This document shows positions 23,170 to 35,465 of a stretch of 64,000 bases of DNA, piece by piece; position 1 is the stretch's first letter; each line of letters begins with the position of its first letter. The notes under the pieces are model-generated. The model searched no databases. It saw only the letters and a program-made list of their open reading frames with translations, and was not told where the DNA came from. The translations under genes and the position numbers were made by a program. The DNA comes from Puccinellia tenuiflora (Eukaryota; Streptophyta; Magnoliopsida; Poales; Poaceae). The stretch covers positions 124,001 to 188,000 of the forward strand of contig QRDG01000232.1 in the NCBI GenBank assembly GCA_012064385.1, given 5' to 3'.

Positions 23170-25316
23170 TCAAGTTTGAGCTTGTTGGTCCCCAACCAAG
23201 TTGGGTCCTAAGAGGTTAGTCACAATAGGCTTGGCAACCCAAATGGTTCTTTTCTTGACACCACTTTGAGTCCCCACATATTTGGCAAACACATTGCCAA
23301 CCCTATCCTTCCTAAGAGAATAAACATCATCAATTATTATGGGGTTGGATAGGATACCATTAGTGCATGAAGAAGCCAAGTGATCCTTCTCACGGCATAA
23401 GTAGCAACATCGACTCTTCTCTTTCTTCTTAATAGGCTCCCCAACTTGAGGAGCAACAACTTGAGTCTTCTTAGGAGGTGGCCCTTGTTCAACTCGAGAT
23501 TGAGCATGAGATTGATCAATAGGCCGCTTCCCTAGTTGCTTCTCACCAAGAGGCTTCTTCTTCATTGGGCAATCCCTAACATGGTGCCCTTCAACTTTGC
23601 ACTTGAAGCAAACAATCTTGGCCGAATGATTGACTTGTTCTTGGCCCTTCTTATTGCTACTCTTGGACTTGTTCTTGATATTGGAGTTGAATCCAAGTCC
23701 ACTCTTGTCATTAGGGGATTTTTGCACACTCAACATATTGTCAAGTGTGGCCTTCCCTTTATGACGCTTCTCCACATCTTTCTTCAAAGAGGTGGCTTGT
23801 ACCTTGTGCTCTTTAGACTTCCCTACAAGGTTAGTAGCTACACAAGCACTAGTGGAAGTTGAGGCTTCATTGTTAGAGCAACTAGGCACGAAATGTAATT
23901 CAACATATGATTTCCCACTAGGTTGAGATGAAGAATTACAAGGACTAGCACATGGTATTATAGAATTTTTTGTAGAAGTTGTGCCATTGTCCACATGAGG
24001 CTCACTAGATATTACCTTGGTAGCGATAGCCTCATGAGCTAACTTTAGCTTATCATGAGATACTAGAAGATCCTCATGAGAGCTCGAGAGCTTCTCATGG
24101 CTTTATTCCAATATCTCATAATTGCTAGTTAGCAATTTAAGTTGAGCCCTTAGCTCAACATTCTCCTTTAAAATGGATGCTTCACAAGAAATAGAGTTAG
24201 TAGCATAAGCATCAACATTTATAGCAATGGGAGAACAAGTAGGAAGCTCTTTTAATAATTGAGCTTGGAGTTGATCATGAGACTTAGTGAGATGTGCAAG
24301 AGAATCTTCCAAGGACTTGACATCCTTTTCAAATTTCACATTGGCCTCAAGAAGTCTAACAATTTCAACAACAAGCTCTTCATTTTTTATTTTAAAATCA
24401 TTAGCCACCTTGAGAGCTCTATCATGGGTTTCATTTACTTTAGATGACTCTAGAGTAAATGTCTCCTCAAGAGATTTCTTGGTGGTTTGTTCTTCTTCAA
24501 GAGCTTCCTCAAGATCCGCAATCGTGTTTGCATAATCACGTTCGCGGCTAAGACTTTCATTTTCACGAGCTTCCAAATTTTCAATAGTAATCCCTCGCTC
24601 AACAAGGGTGCTCATGATTTCATGGAGGTTCTCACAAGCATTTTTATTATTTGAAAGAGCCTAAGAACCGTTAGACCTTTCTTATTAAAGTAAGCATCAT
24701 CTTCTTCATTATCATCATTATTGTCATGATCATCACTACTTGACGATTTAGAAGATATGCAAGGACTATCAACACAAGCATGTGAAACATTTATAGTTCT
24801 AGATGTGTTTAAGTCCAAAGATAAATCATTGCAATAAGATAGAGATGAAATATCATCTAAAGGAATCTCACTATCATTATTGCGAAATTTATCCCTACTC
24901 ACCATTGCATTGTTTTGTGGCTTGCCACATGTAGACGAGGTAGAAGAAGTTGAGAACTTATTACGCTCGGAGATGGAGGGAGAACAATCATTCTCACTAT
25001 CAATGGACACACCATAATTGTCTTGAAGCTTGGTCCATAGCTCATGAGCACTCCGATAAGGAGATATCGACAAGGCAACTGCATTTCTTAAAGACATGAA
25101 AACAACTTTAGAAGCTTGAGCATCTAGATAAGAATTTTCCTCATCCTCCAAAGATAATCTTTTCGGATCCTTTGGAGGAGGAAAACCCATATCTAAGATT
25201 TGCTCTATAGATGGATCAATGTCCCTAAAATAATTTAGCATGCGATTGCTCCAATCATTATAATTAGTGCCATCGAATATTAAATAGGCATTGTGCACTA
25301 AACCACTAGACGACAT
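23170..25316 (-). pseudogene. Copia-type Gag with two zinc knuckles, frameshifted and with a stop
   Basis: The start at 25316 gives the N-terminal Gag region of copia elements (FDGTNYNDWSNRMLNYF..., DUF4219/UBN2-like). It is followed by a Ser/Asp-rich linker. Near 24660 the frame shifts by one base after FNKKGLTVLR; the other frame continues (ALSNNKNACENL) into a coiled-coil region rich in E, K and L (24615-24106). A TAA at 24103-24105 interrupts this frame, which then resumes (SHEKLSSSHEDLLVSHDKLK). It runs to two CCHC knuckles, CFKCKVEGHHVRDC and CYLCREKDHLASSC, each with C-x2-C-x4-H-x4-C spacing, and stops at 23170. Gag packages retroelement RNA; this copy could not make the full protein. 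No Pol domain follows. Confidence 0.9.
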
Positions 25317-25357
25317 CTTTACTCTCTAGGCCGTGAAGCCCTATAAAGAGAGAACCC

Positions 25358-25369
25358 GCTCTGATACCA
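25358..25369 (-). other. Primer-binding site (initiator tRNA-Met)
   Basis: The minus strand reads TGGTATCAGAGC, complementary to the 3' end of initiator tRNA-Met, separated from the LTR end by two bases (AT). This fixes the orientation of the element. Confidence 0.92.
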
Positions 25370-25371
25370 AT

Positions 25372-27968
25372 TGAAAGGACACGGATGTCGCCTAGAGGGG
25401 GGGTGAATAGGCGATTTAAATTATTACGGTTAAGGCTTGAATATATGCGTAATAAAACTAACGTTTAATTTATCAAGCCAAAACCTACACTAGCTAGGTT
25501 CACCTATGTGCACCAACACTTATGCTAAGAAATATAATCAACTAGGTGATAGCAAGATATATGACTTTAAGCTCGATGTCTATCACAAAGTAAATAGCAT
25601 AAGTAAGAAGCTCGGGATAGAAATACCGAGGCACTTGGAGACGATGATTTATCCCGAAGTTCACTTCCCAATGGAAGCTAGTCTCCGTTGGAGCGGCGCG
25701 GTGTTCACCAATGTGAAAACACCGAGTAGCCTTGATATGGCACACCGTATCTCCGTTGTGTCTTACCACCAATGTGGTGAGGCACTTGTCACTATGTTGC
25801 CGTTGAGGTTGACAACTAGAACCTTTACAAGGATGAAGCTCACTCCACAAGTTGGAGGGTCTTCACCAAATGCACCGAGCCACCAAGACTCGATGCCCAA
25901 GGCCGAGGCACACACCACAACTCAATTGGTGGCTCCCGGCAATGTCTTCGTAGCTACCAAAGCTCCGAAGCTAACAAGGTTGAGCCACACTCCACAATTG
26001 GAGGCTCCCAACAAATCCCGTGAGCCACCAAGACTCCGAGAAATCAACAACCGTCTAGGGTACCAACGTGCCCTAGAGGAACAAGCTCTAGGGCACCAAA
26101 GTACCCAAGAGTAACAAGCTTCTCAACTTCACTTTCCACGAATCACCATGGAGAACTCAAACCGATGCAACTAATGCAATGGCAAGAACACACTAAGTGG
26201 TCAAGTTCTTCCAACCCGAATCCAACCAAAGCAACTAATGCTTGGGAGGTATTTGAGAGGAAGAACAAGGAGAAACACCAAGAAACTCCAAAGATCTAGA
26301 TCCAAGGTGTTCCCCTCACTTAGAGGAGAAACCGATCGGTGGAAACGTGGATCTAGACCTCCTCTCTCTTTTCCCTCAAAAACTAGCAAGAACTATTGGA
26401 GGGATTGAGAGAAAGGCAAGTTCAAGAGATCAACAATGGTGGGAAAGAAACTTGCTCAAAATGGTGGCTGGGAACCCTAAAAACCTTTGGGGAAGAAACC
26501 CCTTAAGTAGTAGCTCCAAAAGGAGCCGTTGGAGGCAAAGCAGCGAATGGCCACCAGCCAGCCGAGAGGAGCCGGCCAGGCCGGGTGATGGCCGGGGGAG
26601 TGGCCGGGCTGGCCGGCCATGGAGCCGGCCATGATGGCCGGGACCCAACCCGAGAGAGCCCAGCCATGGAGCCGGCCAGGCCGGGTGATGGCTGGGGGAG
26701 TGGCTGGGCTGGCCAGCCATGGAGCCGGCCATGATGGCCGGGGCCCAACCCGAGAGAGCCCAGCCATGGAGCCGGCCATGCCGGGCTGATGGCCGGCAGG
26801 CTCCCTCCTTTTTTCTTTCTTTTGTTTCTTTTCTTTATTCTGTCTAGAAAAGGTTCGTCGGTAAAACCGCAATATTTTCCACATACGAACTCCGTTTTGA
26901 TAATCGTGGACTCGTTGGAATCGTCACAACGAGCACTACAAGATTATGCAGAGAAACATCATTATTCAACAAGATATGGTAAAACCAAATGATGAACGTA
27001 AAACCTTTCTATTGACAACCGAAAAACCATATCTTTTACAAATGAAGTCCGAATGACATAAAACCAACTTTGTTGGAAAGAGGACGACAAATGCTACCCA
27101 ATAACAAGTGAAAATATTGAAACCAAGCAAGGGAGATTTTGCTAATAAATGGAAGAGTGAACCCTTCCGCATAGATGGACCGGCAAAATCTCCGACACCG
27201 AAAACTTAGAGGAGACACATGAAAACCGTTTCCGGTGACCTTGGCCTTGTCATGACAAGCACGACAAGCACCAATACCACACCACGATAAGAGCCAAATA
27301 AGAACCAATAAAGATGATTGCAAGAATGCAAGGATGCAAAGGTTTGAGCTCTCTACGACCGATACGCTAAAGCTCACTTGAGAGCCCCTCTTGATAGTAC
27401 GGTTACCTATTCTAAAACCCGGTCTCCTAACTACACCGCGAGACCGGTAAAATAGAAACCCTATCAAGATCATACCTTTGCCTTGCGCATTCCACTTGAG
27501 CTAGATGATGACGATCTTGATCTTCTCTCAAGTGGATCACCTTTCTTTACCTTGCGCATTCCACTTGAGCTAGATGATGACGATCTTGATCTCCTCTCAA
27601 GTGGATCACCTTTCTTTACCTTGCGCATTCCACTTGAGCTAGATGATGACGATCTTGATCTCCTCTCAAGTGGATCACCTTTCTTGATTACGCTCCGCTC
27701 GGTGAAACCTCGCATATTGCTCCCCCATACACCAATATGGGAGAGACATTCTTTCGCATATCTTCACATACCCTTATCTTCTATGTTGATCAATTTGCAC
27801 TTAGCCTTGATCAACATATAATCTTCTTCTTTTAGCCTTGACTCCAACATATGGAGTTCAAGCATTCCTTATGGACCAACACTACAAATATAACTCAAAG
27901 CACACATTAGTCCATAAAGATTGTCATTAATTACCAAAATAACACATGGGGTCAACCATGCACTTTCA
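25372..27968 (-). repeat. Right LTR (5' LTR of the minus-strand element)
   Basis: It is the same 2597 bp as the left LTR and contains the 100-bp GC-rich array from 26569 and the 69-bp array from about 27481. As the 5' LTR it would hold the element's promoter, though I could not fix a TATA box with confidence. Confidence 0.95.
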
Positions 27969-27973
27969 CATAG

Positions 27974-29800
27974 ATTACCACAAATGTTCTCTCATCACAA
28001 AACTTTGCACGTATGTAGAACACTTATATATCTTTGTTTTGCCACTTTTTTAATTCTTGACATATTTTTTTTTTATTTTCAAAATTGTCGGGACATATGA
28101 GCTCAACAGCCAAAACTGAATCCTCATAATGATTCTAGTAACATGTACAAACAATAGGTGACATATAATTTCCTCCGTCGATCAAAGTCTTCAAACAAGA
28201 GAAGTGCATGCTCATGCTCATCCCTTTCGTTTCTGCGTTGATCTTCGCCTGTCAATTTAGCTCACTGGCCATACATGCCTAGTGAATATTGTAATTTACT
28301 ACTTCCTCTGCCTAGCGAACTTCCGAAATGTTTATATTTAGGAACATAGGGAGTAGTTTAACTCTCGTATAGAAAATGCTATATAGCTTGATGTTGAGGA
28401 CTTGAGCTCAATTATAAACAAAGAAGACTGCCATTACAATCTTTTACCACTATATTAAATAAGGGATAAGGACAGTGAGATCAAAGTTTGTAATCAAGCT
28501 GATAACTAACGATTTCATATGCAACAGATCAACATGAATGCCTACAAACTATGTTAGGAACTCTCCATGCTACTTGTATTCTAAATACCTTGGGTATCTC
28601 GAGAGGCGGAGATTCAACCAAAAACAAAAAGGAGAAGTGCAAAAAGAAGTTGAACTTTGAATTTGGTAAAATAAATTACCCAAAGAACCAAATAAAAAAT
28701 TGCGAAAATTGCCAAAGTGCATATATTTATTAAGTAAAACACACTCTTAGAAAGATACCATTATTGAAATTAGAAATAACATCGAAGGTCTTGGATTTAT
28801 CTATGTCTTCTTCCTCCTGCATCCACCAGCTAGCGATGCTCTGTAAGGAGGTTCCATCTCTGGACCTCTGCAACACCACCGGGGCCAGATAACATTGTTG
28901 TAGTGGGCCGGAAGTCGCTGATGCAAACCAGAAGACGCCGACAGCCGTGACCTATGAAGCAGATCATTGCCCTGGATAAGAAAATGCTGGAAAGGATCTG
29001 AAAGATATCCCAAATCTAATCAAATGGAACCGGAGAACACAAACCACACACATTATCCGCTAAGGCAATGGTTGGCAAACCGTCATCATTCGAAACTAGA
29101 GCCGTATGGCAAAGACGCTCTGCATGATAACTCCACTGAGACAAACTTACAACACACATAGATGAAACAAGACTAGCCACTTAAAGGGGTCAACAACCAA
29201 GCGATTTCCACGCTCAATGCCACTGATGATACCAGCAACAACGAGGTGGACAAGGATACGAGAAAAACTTCTTCTTGTTTAGCACACTGTCATCATCGCT
29301 ACCACGCCAAGGTCCCCCACCTCTCCCACCGATGGAGTGCCAATCAAAGGAGGCAGGGATCTGTCCAGGGGCAGATCTACTACCCCTCCAGCCCAGGCGG
29401 TCGGCCAGGCTTGCTGGTGGTGCGACACCTTGTGTTACACAATTTTCGACATCCATTTATCTGAAAAAGGGAATCATAGGCCCGTTCGCCCAGGCTTCTA
29501 GAAGTTTGTGGGTCGTACGATTGGACGCGTCGCCTGTCGGTTAGAAATGAAGGTGACAACTGGTTGCAAGACGGGGTGGTTGTGTTTTAAGAGGACTCTA
29601 TTTTTTCCTGATAATCCAATCATCTAAGATTATCTACTAATTCTAGGTCGCTACCCACTCCCGCTGCTAGATCGGCAAGCAGGGGAGGTCGGGACCCGTC
29701 GATTGTCGGTAAAAAACATAGGTGAGTACCTGTTCCAACAGTGGATGGATGGGGTTTAGGAAGATTCTCTTTATTCCGTGATAATCTAACCATCTAAGAT
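27974..29800. other. No gene; degenerate repeats, possible retroposon at 28800-29470
   Basis: A short Stowaway-like remnant (TACTTCCTCTG...AACATAGGGAGTAG) lies near 28302-28360. From about 28800 to 29470 the minus strand has the moderately GC-rich look of the non-coding retroposons seen at 36.9 and 52.3 kb, but I found no tail or target duplication. Two related 55-bp segments ending CATCTAAGAT near 29630 and 29800 are local duplicates. Confidence 0.4.
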
Positions 29801-29809
29801 CGTCTATCA

Positions 29810-30530
29810 AGAGCAGCCATAGTGTGGCCATTGCCAAATTTGACATCTAGGCAATATTGAGAATCATGGCCAAATTTGCTTGTCCTTTTCAGTGTGGCCA
29901 TTGTCAAAGCTCCTCACAGTACTAACGCATATCAATATAAAAATCTCAACTTTTCAACCTTTCCTTTCCCTCCTCAAACAGGTCCACAAGAGTTATCAAT
30001 TCTTTATTCCTGAGGTGTTAATTCATTATTTTGGAAATTAATTTGGTAGCGGATGTTAGAGCACCGAGTGTGTGTGCCAAATTGGGGTTATAAATTGGAC
30101 ATTTAGCTTTTGTCATTAGCTCTCTCCATTGTGGGATGCCAAATTGGAATGCAAAAAATCTACAGAATATGGAACCAGGGCAACTAGAAGAGCTAATGCC
30201 AAATCTTGGAATGTAATAAAAAAATACACTCTCTCCAATCTAGTGGTTTGGCTACCAAATGGGCACATATAAAGGGAGAGTATTTTATTTAGTTTGTATC
30301 TTAATTGGACCTACATGTAAGTAAATTTCATAATGACAACATTGTGCATGTTCAGCAGAATTCGGCAACGTGCCCATTTAGACATACGTGGTAAATTTGA
30401 CTCTGACAACACTGTGGATGTCCTTATAGATGCATCGACGCCCAAATGTTTGGCCTTGGCAACACCTCTAGAGCGTAACAAACTAGTGCCAAATGCTAAA
30501 TTTGCTATTTAGTCGCTCAATTTGGCATAC
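29810..30530. other. AT-rich repeat with many ATTTGGCA motifs, possible DNA transposon
   Basis: Strings such as GCCAAATTTG, CCAAATTG and ATTTGGCA recur in both orientations throughout and at both ends, as in some long non-coding grass DNA elements. No terminal repeat or target duplication was pinned down. The adjacent 30550-30770 is a CCCGGCCC-rich repeat without a gene. Confidence 0.35.
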
Positions 30531-33009
30531 ATTATATCAAGGTATATATATCATACAGTAACGAGCCCGGCCCAACCAAAAATCTATAATCTTGGCCGGA
30601 GCCCGGTCGGCCCAAAAAAGCCCGACTATGCCCGACCGGTTCGGCCCGACCATGGGTAAAAATCTGTTTTTCACAAGTCTAAGCTCGACCCAGCCCGAAA
30701 TACAGGTCCAAGACCGGCCAGTGTGCAAGCCCAGCCCGGCCCGGCCCGGGATTTTCGGATCGGGCCACACTGGCCATGTCCAGATCTACTCCTGCAGTCT
30801 CTTCCATTTGTTCGTGGCGCAGGCGTGGAGGAGCGGGGGAGGGGACGTCTCTGACATCAGGCTCGTCATGGACGGATGCCAGCGCTGAGCTCCATGGGCT
30901 GTAAATGTATTTTATCTTGTCTCTGTGTTCTTCTGTTGTCGGCTCTACCTTGTGATGCGACTTATACAGCCCTTAATTTGTTTCTTGTTTTGATTTTGAC
31001 TGATGCATGCGTTGCTTCGTGGTTGCATCGCTAACCGGGGTCTAAGGTTTTCCTTGGGTGAAAGCACGTGAAGGTAGGATCCAGCAGGCTCGACCCATGG
31101 CGTATGGGCTTCCGCAATATATGACCGGCAACGGCAAGCTCGGCTCCGACCGATTGCTAAGAACCGCGGGTCAAAGTCAAAGTTGACCTGGCTCGCTCAG
31201 GGCTATCCTCTCCTCCCGACTGTGCCAAAGCTGGCAGCAGGCGAGTTCAAATAAAGCTAATTTTTGTCCGTTTGCTGGAAAAAAAACAACCCAAGCTAGC
31301 TAGCTAGCTAGGGCCGTGATCCTGTGAACAGGGTGTCTGTTTGACTATTTATTCTGGCAAAATTTATACTACTACCCATTTGGTGCAATCATTCGATCCC
31401 AGTAGATCGCATTACGATTTCTATTAAAAAAATTGCAGCCTGTCGTATCTTTCCTACAAAATTCTTCATTTTGGATGATAAAAAATTCATTTTTTTTACA
31501 AGGGCACCTTGACTACCTGAAGCGATTTAATAGTAGTGTTCCGAAACTGCGGTCATGCATGGATTCGGCACGATTTGTTAAAACTTGAAAAATATTGGAT
31601 GTATGCATGCATGGGCGCGCGCTGTCACTGCAGGTACACACGAGAAACAGTCGAAGATAACGCCCGCTGGATTTTTCTACACTGACGACCCGCTAGCTAG
31701 CTAGGTTTTCAACGGCCTTATCACTGCGAACAGAGACTTTGAACCCAGACACCCGGTTATGGAGTGGTGGTGGCGGCTTCGTGGGAGCTGCCTACTCGCT
31801 CGATCGCTTGCTTGCCCCGATCGATGCTGTACGTGTACACTCGGGTTTGCCACATATGCATGCGCCCTACTAATTTATCTGATCGTCAACCGAAGTATGC
31901 ATGGGGTAGTATACTAAAATAGTATGAAAACACGAGAGAATAGTACACGTACCCTACCCTACGAGTAGTGCTGCTCCGCTTAATTTCGAGTGCACATGCA
32001 TGCAGCTATCTTTCTACGTGCAGACCCGGCTTACACTTAAACAACGTCAAATCTGGCTCCCGCATATTAATTCGACGCTCCGTTTACTATGTATATATCG
32101 CGCCGGACTCGGTCCTCAACATACGATTACTGTCAAACCTCAACGTACAATACAAGTACGCAGAATCAGTTGCCGGCCGGTCCTATATACTAGTATAGTG
32201 TACGTCTGTTCATGTGCCGGTTCGATGTTCATCGACACGTCGGAATTGACAATTAATAGGGAATCAGTGGCCAGTTTAAGTAGAACGAGTCCATTCTTGA
32301 TTCGTGCGTGCATGTTTCCTCTAATTAACATGGATGGAGATGACAAGCCGTTCATTTAACGCTGCGGTCTACGGAAGAGCCAGAACCGGACCCTGTCCAC
32401 TTTATTGGTATGGTTCGAGCGCCACCTTATGTGCTTATATGCTGTGCTGTGTGTGCTGCATATCCAGCCACGTAGTAACCTGCATGTGCACCTGTCTGCT
32501 ATCGAGCAATCATCGGTGGGATCGGGCATACTAATAAGTTGTAAGTAGTACGAATATGCTAATACGGCCCTACAAATGGTTGGACTTAAGATTTCAGTTA
32601 TGAACCAGCAGTTAGTGATTCGCGCAAATGCGTGTAAGGAACCAAAAAATTTGCATGTGTAGTTGCACTCATCGTATCCCAACAATGGCATCAGAGTCTA
32701 TGCTGCTCGTTTGAGGTTAAGTTTCGTGCATATTTGATACGCAGGAGGTGATAGATCATAGATGTGATGTATTCCTGTTTAATTTGGGTGGTAGATTTAT
32801 GGATCGGTCGTGTATGGATAATCAGGTTTCGCTGATCAATATGATCTGGTCGGTGCCATTTGTGGCCCTTCCTCGCTGCAGTCTATCAGTGAATTTTTGG
32901 CCTTGGTCTAATCTCCTTGAGGGGCACATCATCACGCGCTCTGAGCACTTTTGATCTATAAACTTAACTCTAGCTTGTTCTGAAAGATCACCTATGGACC
33001 CTGAAACGG

Positions 33010-33410
33010 TTGCCGAGATATAGGGGCTTCGAAAATCCTCCTTGTCACCCGCTTTGTTGCCAATCGCCGGAGAACACCGGCCAATTTTTTACTTTAGCGC
33101 TTTGTTTTATAGGAAGGTATGGTACTCCATCTTATTGTCGTCTCCACTTTTGTACATTGAGGCTTCTTCTATCTTCTTCGAGTGGTGGCCGAGGTTTAGT
33201 GTGGTGGCTTTCTCGACCTGCAGAAAGGAGACCATTCGTTGATCATCATAACTCTTCACCCTATCTGTCCGGAGTGCAACAACCATGTTTTCGATAGGTC
33301 TGGAACCCTTCCAGCTGAGTTGTGCGGATGCTTCGGAGTCGACTTTGAACAATGGTAACTTGCCAAGGTGTTTGTGCAATCGAGGGTTGTAACACATTTT
33401 TTACTTTATA
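33010..33410 (+). pseudogene. Old LINE tail (zf-RVT remnant) upstream of ERF gene B
   Basis: The sequence matches 42680-43065 in block C, where one frame retains IWLERNNRVFNRF, a signature of the LINE reverse-transcriptase tail. Frameshifts prevent a continuous reading. Its presence at the same place in both blocks means it predates the B/C duplication. Confidence 0.65.
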
Positions 33411-33422
33411 TGTGTGGTTGGT

Positions 33423-33598
33423 GTTGTTCTTTCTTCCTTAATGAAATGAAAAGAAAAGAATTATCATGATTAGGTTCTGAAAATTCACTCTAGAAGTATT
33501 CAGTAGTAGAGTTGTTCTCTCTTCCTTAATGAAATGAAAAGAAAAGAATTATCATGATTAGGTTATGAAAATTCACTCTAGAAGTATTCAGTAGTAGC
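33423..33598. repeat. 88-bp tandem duplication
   Basis: Two adjacent copies (33423-33510, 33511-33598) starting GTTGTTCT and containing AATTATCATGATTAGGTT differ at very few positions. Block C has one copy, so the duplication is specific to block B. Confidence 0.85.
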
Positions 33599-33623
33599 AA
33601 GCTAATAAAGCGGAAATCCACTT

Positions 33624-33991
33624 TGGAACCCAGGTGCATACTTCGTATACACCCGGTATTTGAAAAGCAAAGTTCAAAATATCAAAAAATTCTTAAATAA
33701 AATTTCTCAGATACAACTTCACATTTATGTTCACAAAATTCGTTTCGTTAATTTTTGATATTTTGTGTAAAAAGAAAGAAAAAAACGATGTCTCATGAAA
33801 AGGCTTATTTTAGCACCAAATTTTATCTTTTTTACATAGACCACAAAAAAAGTCGGTTTTTCACGAAACGTCTTCGTGAACATATATAATGTCAAGATCT
33901 ATGTGCGAACATTATTTTACAATTTGTTTGACATTTTGAGACATGTCTAAAATAATTTTTAAATATTGGGTGCATTTGCACCCGGGAGCCA
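33624..33991. mobile_element. MITE in block B absent from block C
   Basis: The ends are inverted: TGGAACCCAGGTGCA on the left and TGCACCCGGGAGCCA on the right. Block C lacks the segment between GCTAATAA and AAGCTG. The target duplication is not clear, so the superfamily is not assigned. Confidence 0.65.
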
Positions 33992-34791
33992 AAACGCCAT
34001 CCCCGCAAATTAAGCTGATCCCCACGTAGATAATAGCTAAGGACTGTATATATTCCTAAAATGATACAATTGCATCTTCCTTTTTGTGAAAACAAAATAG
34101 AAGAGAGAAAAGCACGCAATGATTTATTGCAAGCTTGTATGGGCAGCCAATGACCAATAGCTTTTCTGCCGTTGTATTAAATTTCTCATAAATAAAGTGA
34201 GCGGAATGGTCGAAGCTTCTGTCATGCCCTGGTGGCTTCGTTGACACGACTGGAGAAAAAGAATACCCGCTTCATCTATCAATCATGAAATGCAGCAAGT
34301 CCAAAATATACATCGCGTACCTATAGGCTATATGTTTGACAAGGAAAATACCCACACCATTCACGCTACCTGGTGACCAGCTAACTAGGAGGAGTAGTAT
34401 AGCAATAATCTCAACTAACTGTAAACATTCCAGCGCAACAATTTTGAACAGGATGATCGAGTGCACATGCAATCCCTAGTACTGCTTGAAAGTGCATCAC
34501 ATCTTGAAATTATAGCTAAATACATTGACGGTCCCAATAGTTGTTCAGCATGTGCAAACTAGTCTCAATACTTGTAAATTGGGGTCAAGTGGTCCCAATA
34601 GTTGTTTATGAGTTGTAAACTAGTCCCAGATGATCATTCTGGTAATGACACGTGGCATGTTGTTTTTGCGAAAACCACCCTATACATTTTTTGTATAGCA
34701 CATACGTATACATACGTGTATGTATACGTATCTAGTCTAAGCTGGCTCCTCGCTGACATGCGTACGTGCACGCAGGCTCCAGCCTGCGACG

Positions 34792-34851
34792 CACCCGAGG
34801 CTGGTCGGCGTCTCCGGCCGCTACTTCGCCGACTATAACGATGACGCCGAG
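34792..34851 (+). pseudogene. Short-chain dehydrogenase C-terminal fragment
   Basis: In one frame the sequence reads HPRLVGVSGRYFADYNDDAE, closely like the C-terminal HP..xGVTG(R/K)YF.DCN signature of plant short-chain dehydrogenases of the TIC32/retinol-dehydrogenase-like group. Only about 20-25 codons are recognisable, in a GC-rich island with a possible splice acceptor (GCACGCAG) just upstream. It lies in a stretch of about 480 bp (34455-34940) that block C lacks, so it is probably a captured fragment carried in by a transposon. Confidence 0.6.
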
Positions 34852-34993
34852 GGCTGCCGGCCGCGAGGCCATGGCGATCAGCGGCGAGGCAAGCGTCTAG
34901 CACGGTGACAGTGCTCCGGTATTACAACAGAGAGGAACATCTGACTATTACTCCTACTCTGCCCCAAAGTGGGACCCGTCTAAAACCGCATAA

Positions 34994-35360
34994 GAGCAAG
35001 TACAATAAAGCCTACTCAGCCGGCTGTAGCATCCAGCATGTCACTAAAATCCAACGTGGCAGTGAGAGAAAGTAGGAGAGAGAAGAGAGCGGGCGCTCCA
35101 TGAAGAGCCCGGCTGTAGCGCATGCATCGAGGTGCAGCAGCTCGCATGCAGCCATCAGCTGGCTCCAAGCTCATATTTAATTTGTTCCTTCCAATCCTGT
35201 GTGTACACGGCATGCATCAGTAATAATTAATTATTTATTAAGATAAATCTAAAAGCTAACCTAATAGCTAACCTATTATACATGAGCTGGCTATAAGATG
35301 ACTTTATCCTACGTGACATAGCTATAGAGCCGGCTGCCGGCTCTCTTATTGCTCTTGCTC
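34994..35360. mobile_element. PIF/Harbinger-like MITE in the promoter of ERF gene B
   Basis: The element begins GAGCAAGTACAATAA and ends TTATTGCTCTTGCTC, an imperfect inverted repeat, flanked by TAA at 34991-34993 and 35361-35363. Block C shows the uninterrupted site (CCGCATAAAGTTG at 43713-43725), with one TAA. A TAA target and these ends fit PIF/Harbinger (Tourist-like) MITEs. The right end is 12 bp from the W-box-like site and 97 bp from the TATA box. Confidence 0.9.
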
Positions 35361-35372
35361 TAAAGTTGTGCT

Positions 35373-35378
35373 GGTCAA
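35373..35378 (-). promoter_or_regulatory. W-box-like element, ERF gene B promoter
   Basis: GGTCAA (TTGACC on minus) lies 85 bp upstream of the TATA box in the conserved string GTGCTGGTCAAA, immediately inside the MITE's right target duplication. Confidence 0.5.
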
Positions 35379-35457
35379 ATCAAATGGCCGAGCGGTCGAT
35401 CCTGGAATCCTAGGCCGGCCTTGACGTTGCCTCAGTTTTTCTCGGCTGGCTACCGCC

Positions 35458-35465
35458 TATAAGTA
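35458..35465 (+). promoter_or_regulatory. TATA box, ERF gene B
   Basis: TATAAGTA is 160 bp upstream of the chosen ATG and matches gene C exactly. An in-frame ATG at 35465 overlaps this box and so would lie upstream of the transcript. Confidence 0.7.

Larger units (their letters stand above)
16759..27968 (-). mobile_element. Complete gag-only LTR retrotransposon (copia-derived, TR-GAG-like)
   Basis: Two 2597-bp direct repeats flank a 6.0-kb interior, with a 5-bp target duplication CATAG at 16754-16758 and 27969-27973. On the minus strand the LTRs run TGAAAGTGCATGG...CCGTGTCCTTTCA. The primer site is a match to initiator tRNA-Met (TGGTATCAGAGC) two bases after the LTR, and a polypurine tract (AATGGGGGAGAT) abuts the other LTR. 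The only coding sequence is a damaged Gag; protease, integrase, reverse transcriptase and RNase H are absent, so it needed polymerase from a partner. The CTAGAGGGGGGTGAATAG string in the LTR is, from memory, typical of SIRE/Maximus-type copia elements. The two LTRs differ at roughly 28 substitutions plus several indels by hand count, about 1%, indicating a recent insertion. Confidence 0.95.

Noticed and set aside
23170..23994. A separate zinc-knuckle protein gene starting at 23994
   Set aside because: The apparent start is GTG, not ATG, and the frame is continuous with upstream Gag apart from a single TAA; it is the end of the same gag.
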